Shown here piece after piece: positions 10,499 through 19,860 of a stretch of 28,382 bases of DNA (positions are counted from its first letter, which is position 1; each line of letters starts with the position of its first letter). The position numbers and the translations under genes are program-made. The DNA is taken from NCBI RefSeq assembly GCF_000611645.1, contig NW_014013405.1, positions 5,463 through 33,844 on the forward strand, written 5' to 3'. The notes under the pieces were generated by a model that did not search any database, was not told the origin of the DNA, and saw only the letters and a program-made list of their open reading frames with translations. This stretch comes from Monoraphidium neglectum (lineage: Eukaryota > Chlorophyta > Chlorophyceae > Sphaeropleales > Selenastraceae).

Positions 10499-11341
10499 TC
10501 ACTTCTTGGACGCCTTGACGCACGCGTTTGTCGCGAGCTTCTGGTCGAACTGGCACGCCATGGCATCGCCATCAAACTGGCGGCAGCTGTTCCCCGCGCA
10601 GCACGGCTGCTTGGGCCCGCCGCAGGGCACGCACATGCCGCTGACGCACGCGCCGCGCTCGCAGGTGTTGCCGTCGAGGCAGGAGCGCATCGCCTTCTTG
10701 CCGGTGTCGCTGTCGCGCTTGCGGCGGTCGGCGGCGCTGACGCCGATGTTTGCCAGGGGGCGCGGCAGGACGGAGCCGGCGGAGCCGGTGTCGCGGGAGG
10801 TGGGGAGGCAGAGCGGGGCCGGGCCGAGGTTGAAGAAAGGGGCAAGGCCGGGGTCGCACTTGGCGCCTGCGCATATGTGGCAAGAGGTCGTGGGGTTCAT
10901 GGGAGTGAGGTTTACAAAGGGCGGAGGCGTCACGTGCGTGGTAATGGTGGCGTGAGAGGGTTGGCTGCGCTGGCCGCAAGTGGCTGCGGCTGCCTCGGGC
11001 GCGCACGAAGCGACGACTCGTGGGCGCAGCCTCGAGCGGCAGCACAGCATGTACCACGCGCCCCTCCGCCCCCCAGAGCCGGCCTCACCGTCGCAGGCGG
11101 GCTGGGTCTCGCCACCGCAGGCGAGGCAGCGCATCTGTCCAGGCACACATGCAAGGTTGTTGCGGCACCTGCCGGCGCCTGCCTTCTTGCTCAGGCAGCA
11201 GGGCCCATCAAGGCGCCCACAGCCCTCGGCGTCCCGGCCCCCCTTGGACACCAGGGAGGGGCCGAATGCGGTGGGGTCTGCTGCGACGAGCGCGATACTG
11301 GCAAGAGCCACGAGGAGGGCGATGAGGCGGAGATTTGGCAT
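10499..11341 (-). CDS. Secreted cysteine-rich protein, complete copy 2, two exons
   Basis: Exons are 11341-11089 and 10866-10499 with a 222-nt phase-1 intron (GTGAGG...GCAG). They total 621 nt, giving 206 residues ending VKASKK. The signal peptide is MPNLRLIALLVALASIALVA. Exon 1 encodes eight cysteines ending in CLACGGETQPAC; exon 2 encodes twelve, centred on CVPCGGPKQPCC. The repeated C-x2-CGG-x2-QP-x-C motif suggests an old internal duplication split by the intron. The even count of 20 cysteines after a signal peptide points to a disulfide-bonded extracellular protein. Its start is 364 bp from the oppositely oriented deacetylase copy B, so shared control is likely. I recognise no enzyme domain or characterised family. 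Confidence 0.88.
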   Translation of the reverse strand: MPNLRLIALLVALASIALVAADPTAFGPSLVSKGGRDAEGCGRLDGPCCLSKKAGAGRCRNNLACVPGQMRCLACGGETQPACDGEAGSGGRRGAWYMLCCRSRLRPRVVASCAPEAAAATCGQRSQPSHATITTHVTPPPFVNLTPMNPTTSCHICAGAKCDPGLAPFFNLGPAPLCLPTSRDTGSAGSVLPRPLANIGVSAADRRKRDSDTGKKAMRSCLDGNTCERGACVSGMCVPCGGPKQPCCAGNSCRQFDGDAMACQFDQKLATNACVKASKK

Positions 11342-11705
11342 GGTTCCGGAGGCTGCCTTGCTCGTGCTTGAAAACGAGGCAAGTGTTTTGGGTTCTTGCG
11401 GGGCTAAGGCGGCAAGAAACAACACTCAAATACATACCAACACTATTTAATTCATAGTCATCAACTAAGCTCGCGTCTGGCCAGGAGCCCTGCGGACGCA
11501 AAACAGCCAGCCCAACCCAGCCTCGGCAGAGCTCAAACGAACCCCCTGGAATCACACTTTCATGTACACTTAAGGAAATACATGCGCTTCGAATACCCTT
11601 ACATCACCTTCAACGGGATCCCTCTCGCGGCATTCTGCAATCAACCCAGCGCCGGCGCCTTATTCCCGGAACCCTTGAGTTTCACAAGGCCGTTGACCGT
11701 CTCAG
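11342..11705. promoter_or_regulatory. Divergent intergenic promoter region, cassette 2
   Basis: It separates cysteine-rich copy 2 from deacetylase copy B. The 20-bp block caggagccctgcggacgcaa at 11482-11501 is identical at 19573-19592 in cassette 3, and a second block, cagcctcggcagagctc (11518-11534), is identical at 19621-19637. The first block lies 141 nt from the cysteine-rich start and 224 nt from the deacetylase start. A TTAAATAG-like element (11450-11443 on the - strand) lies about 100 nt before the cysteine-rich ATG. Function is inferred. Confidence 0.5.
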
Positions 11706-14700
11706 ATGGATCAGAAGTTCGTGGCGTGTGCTGCGCTGATGCTCGGCTGTCTTACTTTGACTGCGGTGCCCAGCGCCTCGGCGCTGGTCGTGAAACTCAA
11801 CACTCTCATCCTCACAGTGCCAGGTGCGTCGTCGGATCCCTCCAGAAACCAGGAGTTAATGCCTGATGCACCTGAACAAACTGAACCTATCCAGCAAGGC
11901 CACTTACCACCGCCTTGGCGTGTCGTAGCCTGCGCCTCGAGCCGCGCCGTGCACTGCTGACGCAGCAGCCGCCGTTTCGCCTCGGCCTGCTTCGGCGGGG
12001 CCCAAAGGCGCGCCCCCGTGCCCCTCACTCCGCCCGCCTGCCACACGCACAACTGCAGCCTTCCCACGAACCAGAAGTGTGCCCCTGAGCGATCCCTGTA
12101 TGTCAACGCACTCTGCTCTGCAATTTGCATCAATTCAACCCAACACCAACACAGGCTGGAACATTGATTTCCTGGAGTCCACCCTGCTGGGCTATGGCGC
12201 CCCCTACACCGTCGCTCGCTACGACAAGAGCAACCCCCTCGACCTGACCCAGCTCCTGTGGGCCCCTGACGGCTCCGCCAACTTTGCCGGCTACGTCATG
12301 TGAGCTTCGGCCCCAGGATGTGTGTGTGGTTCAGAAACGGCGCCATGCGTGTCGGCACTTTGCTGCAACAGCTGGCCAGGGCTGCGGGACGGAAGCGGCC
12401 GGAGCGAAGAAGCGTAATGTGGGGCAGGGAGCTCCCAAAGCACGTGACGGCGCTTTGTCACTGGACTAATCCCTCTTCTGCATTGCACAATCGCCCACAA
12501 CACCCACTTTCTCAAGGTACCCCAATATTGAGGCAATGGGCCATCTCAACAGCACACAGGTCCTCACCATCTGGGACTACCAGAACCGCACAGGTGGGCG
12601 GCGGTGCTCAATGGATTTGGTCTTGCACGGGGGGGGGGGGTGCAAACTCACACGTGCCTTTGGGGTAGGCATCATGCGCATCAACACTGAAATTCAACAG
12701 CGGAGTGCAGCGCCGCAGAGGCATGCACACCCACTCCCAAACCCACGCCCACGCCCACGCCCACTCCCACGCCCACGCCCATTCCCACGCCCACGCCCAC
12801 GCCCACGCCCTCGCCCACGCCTCGACCTAAACCTATATCCTCACCCACACACAATTGCAAACACACACTCATATATGCAGGCGCCCGTTCCGTCAAGTTT
12901 GGTGCGTGGCCGACCAACGTCGGCATCGACGTCAACACCACCGCCTGCAGCTCAGCTGACGTCACCATGACGTTCACAGCCGCCGCACCCCTGGGGGCGT
13001 CTGGCATTCTCCCCTCTGCACCGCTCAGCAGCAGCGGCCTCTACAGGTGAGGAGGGATTCTTGCAGTCGCCTCCACCAGGCGGCTCGGTTTGCACGTCGT
13101 GGGACAAGGAGTGGGTTGTGAAGTGCAGCCACCTTGTGTGGCTGCTGAGTGTCGCTGCATCAGGACAACTTGCTGGTGGACCTGGACCGAACGTTTGATT
13201 CTGTACTCTCCCAGGGCGCTACTGTCACGCACCTCACTCGCTCAAATGCCACACGCTGGTATGCACTGCTGTTGCGCACTGGCAGGGCCCCGCCTTTCAC
13301 CCTGCCTGGCAACTTCCAAGACTGCCCCCCTCCCTGTTGCCGATCGCGCTTTTGCTGACATCACCACATGCAGGTGCCCCGGCTCGGGCTCGGCAGCGCC
13401 GCTGACTACCTGCTCAATCTGGGCCAGCGACTTTGCCGGCGCCGGCCTGCACCCGGCCTGCCAGTCCACGCCCGTCCTGATGGTCGGCGCCAACGTCGCG
13501 GGCACGCTGGTCAAATTTGGGGACGGGCGGGAGTCGCTGGCGTTCATGCATGACTGCGGCGGCTGGTCCACCACCTGCCTGGTGAGCACATTACTGTAGA
13601 GTGGTGATAAGGCCAGAGGGACTGAGCTCACAGCATCTTGAAACAAGGAACCAGGTAAGACATCTGGGCATTTTGGACCGCAAAAGTCCAAGTGCTGTGA
13701 ATGCCTGGTCGTCGGCCTGGACATGGAGCAAGACACGCACCTGGTACTTTTGCACAGCCGGCCCTGCCACCGGCGCCTCCACATCTGCCCTCTGCTTCCC
13801 CTGGCTCGCCGTGTCCCGTGCGCCGCAGGTGCTGAGCCACGTTTCACTGTCCTGGATGCTGCAGGGACTCATCCCTGGGGAGCGCCTGTCGCTGCTGACA
13901 GTCCATTTTGGTGAGGGTACTGTGCACCGCCAACCCAGATGATTGCCTGCCTTGATCCTTGGAACATCCAGCAGCAAACCAGCACGAGCGGTCCCTGCCT
14001 GCCTCGGTGGAACGTGGCCCCCTACCGTGCTGGAGAAGATGCTGGCACTGGCTTGCAGCCTCTCTGAGATGCCCAGGGAAAGATGCCTGTGATGAGGGAC
14101 TGTTCCATCACACATCATGCATTCTTTGTAGCCAAATGCGGAGCGCATATACGGCCCTGCCACCCACTAGCACAACCCTGTGCGTCCCGCACCGCCCGCG
14201 CCGTCTATCCCCAGATGATTTCTTCCTGGCGACAGGTGGGGCGCGGCCCTATACCTGTTGCAGCCGCTCTTTGCTGCACATGTGTCCAGCCGCGAGAGCG
14301 CAGCCACCGCATGCGACGCTCTTGCGTGCAACCGACGATGCGCTCAGAGCGTCCGTTTGCCATCAATTTTGTGGGCCCCTGGTAGTGAGGCTCTACCCGC
14401 CGCCCAAGTTGGCGGCTGGCATCCCAAGACCGTCGCCGTGGAAGCATTGCTGCACCATCCAGTGTGACAGCGCTGCCCCGGCCCACCCCACGCACCTCTA
14501 CTGCTGGCCGCCGCTGGCCCCGCTCCCATCCCCCTCACATACGCCCCCAGAGTTCAAGCGCTCACATACGCCCCCCTCACATACGCCCCAGAGTTTGACG
14601 CCAACCTGAAGGTCGGGTCCCTCTCCCAGTACCGCGCGACAGTGCCAGACCTGCAGGCCCACCTCACCTGGCGCAGCGCCCTGGCGGCATCCAGGCCCGG

Positions 14701-17700
14701 CACTACAATCACGTGAGCCTGCGCCACCACGCGCGTGCCTTGCCACCCAACCAGCAACCGCCCCGCCGGGCACCCAGACGCCCCTCAGAGCCCTCGGACC
14801 CGGCTGCCGCCTGCTTGCCGGGTCCATGGGCAGGCTCGGCCCAGCAGCACGCAGTTGCTGCTGCAAGCAAGCCTCGGCAACCTCAAACATTGCACCGCGC
14901 CCGCCCTGACGCACCCTCCAACTTGCGTCCCAGGTACGAGCTGCCCTTCAACGGCAACGGCGTGCTTGAGCAGGTCGCCAACACGCTCAAGCAGACCAAC
15001 GTGTCGCCTATCGACGTGGATGACCGCAGCTGCATCGACTTCCCCGACTACATCACCCTCGGCTGCTCCTGCTGGTTCATCGGGACAGCTGCATGCCCCG
15101 CCACGCAGCCCGCGTTTTGCCGCAACTGCACCAAGGTGGGTGTGCCGCTTGCTTATGTTTCGGGTATTGTAATTTGCCAGCTGGCTGTGCTGGCTCTTGC
15201 AGGTTCAGGGTGTCACCTGCTGCTTGCGCGCTGGTGGTACTTGGGTCTCATGACAAGGAGTGATATCGGCCCCCATCTGCCCTGTGGTCCCCCCCTCTCA
15301 CCGCCATCAGGACTGGGCCAAGCCCCTCGGCTCTGGCGTCAACCGCGCCGCCCAGGTGTGAGGCTTGACGGTGGGCTGGGCAAACCACCGCGGCAGCGTC
15401 GCTGGGCGGCACCTGAAATTAGCAGAGCCGACGCAAACGCGTGTTTTGCACGAACCACGTGCCCAGTCGCTGGTGCTGGCCCCTCACGCTTACCCTCTGC
15501 CGCCACCAGCCACAACTCGAATTATGAACAATTTGAAACGTTGTCAACACCAACACAAACCTCATGCAGAGCACCAAGACCAACAACGCCACCTGGAACG
15601 TCGCCGACTTCAGCGCTGGCGACCCCCTGGCCAACTTCATCATCACCAACACCAACGGGCAGGCGGACGGGTTTTTCTACAATCACCACACGGTGGGTCC
15701 CCCGCTTATCAATCGACCTTGCTTGGCTGACAATTCTGTGTTGCGAAAGGCTTTTCCCAAGGCCTGGGTTGTCATGAATGCGGCCGCCAGCTCTTCAGGC
15801 GCTGTTGATCAGCGGCTGGCCAGGCTAGAGCAGGAGTTGCCCACGGCTGGCTGCGGCATGCCATCGCAAGGTCATTTCGTGGCCGCTGCAGCAAGCACCA
15901 TCAACCCGCCGCACCACAACTCTGCCGGGGCCCGCAGTTCTCCCACGAGAACCTGGACAACGTGACAACTTTTGACACCGACATCCAGATCGAGCTCAAC
16001 ATGCAGATGGCGGTGCGCCGCTTGGGGTGCCAACGCTTCTGCCTTCTGGGCCGAGCGATGGATTAATGCGCAGCCGCCCCGTAACACAGTGATTACTTGC
16101 ACTTGAGCCGTCCAACCCGACGTTGTGTTCCTCCAACAACCCCTTGCCCGCCTTGGTGCCCCTGTCCAGCTCAGCGCCTTGCAATCACTTGTGATGATGC
16201 GCTGGCTCGGCTCTAGAGACCCGTATATGTCATCTTGTTCTGCCTGCCTGCCTTCCTGCCTGCCGCCTCCCCCTGCGCAGACGTACCTGGGCCTTACCTC
16301 ACGCAAGTCCTACAGCAGCAGCTGCATGGTCACACCCCAGGTGAGAAGCCCGCAAATCCCAGCCTGTCGCATGGACCAGCCGCGGTTGGTTGTGCATGTT
16401 TGAGGGCGCACCCGCAAAGGCCTGCACTTGGCGGCCCCACTTATGGCGATGAGCCGCATGTGCTTTCCTGCGCTGCCCCGCACCTTCGGCCGCCGAAATT
16501 TCAAGCTTCTGAGCTTCTGCTGTCGCCGCGGCTCCTCTCTGCCCTATCGTTATAACACAGATCAGCGGCCTCCGCAACGGCGACGCGCTCGCCTCCCTGG
16601 CGCGTCACGGCATTGCGTGCAGCGTTGGCGACAACACCTGGTGAGGGCGCCGCTGAATCAGGCTCGGCTGCTTACCTGCAAACAAATGCATGGTACTGGC
16701 ATTGTTGCACACCCAACACCCCTCCCCTCTCTCCCCTTGCCAGCTGCGTTGATGCCAGCCAATGCGTAAGACGTCAAACGCACGCCATGCATGCGGGTGC
16801 CCTTGCCCAGCGGCATTGGCAGCCGCTCTTCACAACATCACTCACAAGCAAGTAATCAAGCTGGATCATCCCACCTCCTTGCATCTTTCCTGACAATTCT
16901 GCCCGCAGGCCGTTCCTCCTGAACACTGATAACCCTCACCACATGCTGCTGACCACCAAGGCCACCAACGGCTACGATGGATATTCGATCCTGCCGAGGT
17001 TCGCCACCGAGATCTACTACAACTGTTCGACTCCCACCCAGAACATGATCCTGTACAACAACCTCTACAGGTGAGCCCGCGGCACACGGTCAGTGTGATG
17101 ATTATGGTTTGTTACAGGTTGCTGCCAATTTATTGCACTGCATGTACGCAGCTTGTCTGTCTGTGCCAGCAGCGAGCATTGCCCTGCTGTCCCGCCACGC
17201 AAATCGGCTGCCGTGATCTGTACTTATAGACGGGCCAATATATCATCTGAAGCAGCACGCCCAACCGCGCCCTCATGCAACCTACCCGCTCAGGTCGTAC
17301 TTCGGCAATGACTCAACAATCTCCGACCTGCTGCAGCGCGAGGCGGTGCGGGTGTCGCGCGCGCTGTTCAACCTGCACCACGACCCGCACATGATGGTGG
17401 GTTCAGGGCTATGGCGCGTCGCCAGGGTCTGGAGCTCTGAATAGGGTTTTGGGTTACAGGCGGTTGGCCGAGGTTAGGTGGACCGCAATAAGCCGTCCCC
17501 ACAGTTGGCATTCGCAAGCTCTAGCCTGAATTGCAACGTAAGGCAGCTGTGCTGCTCTGCTGAAGCTCGAAGGCAAGGTTGCGTGGTTGTTGAGCTCACA
17601 GGCAGCTCCCTCGATGCCCACTACCATGCATTTTGTCAACGCCCTCCAAACCTTGCCCCTGTCACGCACCTTAACCCCCATGCGTCCCGCAGCACCAAGC

Positions 17701-18061
17701 CAACCTGGCGATTCTGGACGGCTCCGGCAAGAGCCTGTCCATGCGCTGGGTGGAGGCCGTCGTGGCTGAGTTTGGCAAGTACGCCTCGTGGCCCCTCACA
17801 TCCCTCAAGCTCGACGACCTGAGGGCCGCGTTCCTGGCCAGGCAGGCGCGCGACGCGTGCGCACTGTCGTACGCGCTTCAGGTTGGGACCAACGGCACGG
17901 CGTCGACACTCACTGTGACGAGCGGCGCGGCCGCGGACGGGACCCAGTGCTCGGCGCCGCTGATCATGGGCGGTAGCAGCATGAGCATGGCCGTGGCCAA
18001 GGGCGGTTCTGTGCAGGTCCAGCCTGCAGGGCTGTCCTGGTACGTGCCCCAGCCCGTGTGA
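11706..18061 (+). CDS. Agd3-like secreted polysaccharide deacetylase (CE18), copy B, 17 exons
   Basis: Exons: 11706-11823, 12155-12299, 12517-12593, 12881-13046, 13374-13581, 13829-13910, 14215-14235, 14592-14712, 14934-15135, 15311-15355, 15570-15692, 15938-16012, 16281-16340, 16561-16640, 16909-17070, 17294-17396, 17693-18061. They total 2157 nt, giving 718 residues. Every exon has the length seen in copy C, and only exons 1 and 4 differ in length from copy A. The signal peptide is residues 1-26 (ending PSASA). DDFFLAT starts at 266, HTFSH spans 435-439, and [18 protein letters not shown] and the six-cysteine segment are all present. All introns are GT-AG. The last third differs most from the other copies (for example FNLHHDP where A and C have KLRHDP, and YALQVG where they have YAIEVG), which may mean a changed specificity. 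Intron 3 holds a C-rich minisatellite and intron 7 a triplicated acceptor segment. Expected to act outside the cell on an acetylated polysaccharide. Confidence 0.89.
12629..12640. repeat. G homopolymer (12 bases) in intron 3 of copy B
   Basis: Twelve consecutive G residues lie 36 nt downstream of the exon 3 donor. Such a run is slippage-prone in replication and sequencing. Neither sister copy has it. Confidence 0.9.
12730..12821. repeat. CCCACG hexamer minisatellite in intron 3 of copy B
   Basis: About fifteen units of a six-base repeat, mostly cccacg with ccactc and ccattc variants, run through the intron. The complementary strand has regularly spaced GGG tracts (GGGCGT repeats) that could form G-quadruplexes. 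It is absent from intron 3 of copies A and C, so it expanded after duplication. Confidence 0.9.
14534..14589 (+). repeat. Triplicated 3' splice-site segment in intron 7 of copy B
   Basis: The 14-mer ctcacatacgcccc occurs at 14534-14547, 14561-14574 and 14576-14589. The first and third are each followed by an AG and then agtt, resembling the true start of exon 8 (agtttgac). The upstream acceptor (AG at 14549-14550) is 41 nt from the true one (14590-14591); using it would shift the reading frame. Confidence 0.75.
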
Positions 18062-19044
18062 CCGGCTGCAATCGACATTTTCAGTGGACAGCCGATCCCG
18101 TGATTCTGTTACAAATAAATACATAAAACACCTGAGCAGCGGCGTCCTGATGTGCACAGCACGCCGGCCACGCTCCCCTTCTCTGGCCTGCGGCGCCGGC
18201 TGCTATCGTGTCCACACCGCAAAGCTCCATGTTGTCATACCCGCTGCTGCGATAGCTGGATTGGTCACGTCTCGATTAAAGCATCAGAATAACAACGCGG
18301 TGGTGCTGCCATTCAACCAAACCGCTGACGTGATGTTTTGGTTTCGGGGTGTCCTGTCAGCTGATTGTTGTTGTTGTCGCAGCGGCACGCAGTTGCTTCC
18401 CAATAATTCTGTTGCCGTTGAGATTCCCAGGCCTGGCTCTGCAGCAAATCGATGCCCTTTTCTACCACACTGCACTGTAGAGCATATGCCCTGCCTGTCC
18501 AGGTTTGACATCAAGAAAGTTGGCGCGTTCCATGCTGGAGCTTTTTGTCTGGCGTTGAAATTCCACCACCTGCTTGGCGGTGCGTACCCCTCGGCAACCC
18601 CTCTTATGGTCTGTGATGCGGTGACAACCCCGATCAGACGGGCGTTGCTTGCTGGTCAGTTCGCTGACACCTGTGTTGCACTACAGACCTCACAGCTGAG
18701 TGCTTGCACACCTGCGGGCTGCGGCGCTGGCGTGTCTATTCGCCAGTGCATGTTGGCGCCGCAACAAAGGTTTGGGGGTGCAAGGCCTCCTTGCGCATCC
18801 AGGGCGGCACGGCCTCAATCCGTAGCCGCCAGGATGTCATGTTGCGTGCTCATGGACTTCGCAAATGCCTTTGCCTGACCCTCAAGGTGCATCCCCAGTT
18901 GGCATACAACCTTGGACAATCAAAACACGCACGCGCCCTGCACAGGTCACAGCATCACAGCGGTAATCAATCGCACCCTGAACAGCCCCCTGTCTGACAA
19001 ACCAAAGCCGTATGGGCGCGGGGACCATGCACGGTGGACGCACC
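18062..19044. other. 3' flank of copy B; no supported gene
   Basis: From about 18130 to 18500 this resembles the 3' flank of copy C (about 26345-26770): ggcgtcctg, gggctgcgg or cctgcgg, attcaa, and cccttttct-ccacactgc occur in the same order. The duplication unit therefore extended past the stop codon. AATAAA is at 18114-18119, 53 nt after the stop, though green algae normally use TGTAA. A long open frame (18084-18878) has no ATG at its start and overlaps this flank. Exon 2 of the neighbouring cysteine-rich pseudogene would be expected at the right side of this stretch but is not there. Confidence 0.55.
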
Positions 19045-19453
19045 TCATTTGGGCGTGAGTGTAACAATGACGATGGGTGGCATGAGAGGCGTTGCAGTGC
19101 TGGCGGCGCGTGGCCTTGGGCAGTCACTGTGTGGCACGCACACAGCAACATGCGGGTGGTGCCTCGGGCGGCAGCACAGCGTGCAGATGCCAACCTTACC
19201 GTCGCAGGCGGGCTGGGTCTTGCTTCCATAGGCAAGGCAGCGCGTCTGGACAGGAACGCAAGCAAGGTTAATGCGGCACCTGCGGCGCCTGCCTTCTTGC
19301 TAACGCAGCAGGGCCCATCGAGGCGCCCACAGCCCTCAGTGTCCAGGCCTCCCTTTACCATGAACGAGGGGCCAAATGCAATGGAATCCGCTGCTACGAT
19401 CACCACACTGGTGAGGGCCACGAGGAGGGGGATGAGGCGGAGCTGGTTGGCAT
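19045..19453 (-). pseudogene. Broken cysteine-rich gene of cassette 3 (exon 1 and part of intron only)
   Basis: The region matches exon 1 (19453-19200) and the start of the intron of the gene at 11341-10499, with a GTAAGG donor still present. It has several independent lesions. Two extra bases shortly after the ancestral ATG put the start out of frame with the signal-peptide sequence. One base is missing from the GGCGCCGGCAGG-type segment, which shifts the frame in the first module. A conserved cysteine of the CGG motif has become tyrosine (LAYGS). No second exon is found downstream, where similarity stops near 19045. It still lies head-to-head with deacetylase copy C, so the promoter may persist for that gene. 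Confidence 0.85.
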
Positions 19454-19860
19454 GGTTCCGGAGGCTGGCGTGCCTCAACCTTGAAACGAGGCAAGTGCTT
19501 TGGCGCTTGCGGGAACTAGGGCCACGAAATTAAACACGACCTTGCAATCCTCATCAAATCTCGCGTTGGAACCAGGAGCCCTGCGGACGCAACGCAGCCA
19601 GCACCGGCTCCTTCCACATGCAGCCTCGGCAGAGCTCGAACGAACCCTCTAGAACCACGAAACGCCCTCTTAATGACTTTTATCCACTGCAAATACCCTT
19701 GCACCACCATTTGTTGTGAGATCTCTCGCTGCAACTTCATTGGTAGCTCCTTGCAACACAGCTCCACGACACAACTGTGCAACACAGTTTTGCAACACTG
19801 CTCTCCAACGGACGCTAGGCTTGACAGGGACGTTGTGTGTCACAGCGTTGACCTTTCGAG
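19454..19860. promoter_or_regulatory. Divergent intergenic promoter region, cassette 3
   Basis: It carries the same two exact blocks as cassette 2, at 19573-19592 and 19621-19637, in the same order, 288 nt and about 240 nt before the deacetylase ATG. With the - strand gene now a pseudogene, only the + strand promoter need be kept. The stretch 19740-19800 is rich in short caacacag-like repeats. Confidence 0.5.

Noticed and set aside
10572..11057. Long arginine/proline-rich open frames overlapping the cysteine-rich genes
   Set aside because: They are alternate frames of the real exons and intron; their composition reflects GC-rich shadow reading.
8517..11341. Cysteine-rich proteins as toxins or protease inhibitors
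   Set aside because: High cysteine content alone is not evidence; no known inhibitor or toxin spacing was recognised, so function is left open.
12730..12821. Telomeric or CRISPR-like array
   Set aside because: The hexamer differs from the plant/algal telomere repeat (TTTAGGG), has no spacers, and lies inside an intron.
18084..18878. Open frame of 264 codons on the + strand after copy B
   Set aside because: It begins at GTG rather than ATG, shows no domain or low-complexity pattern I recognise, and its first half aligns with the non-coding 3' flank of copy C, where the frame is not kept. Chance openness in GC-rich DNA is the simpler view; a transcript covering it would change this.
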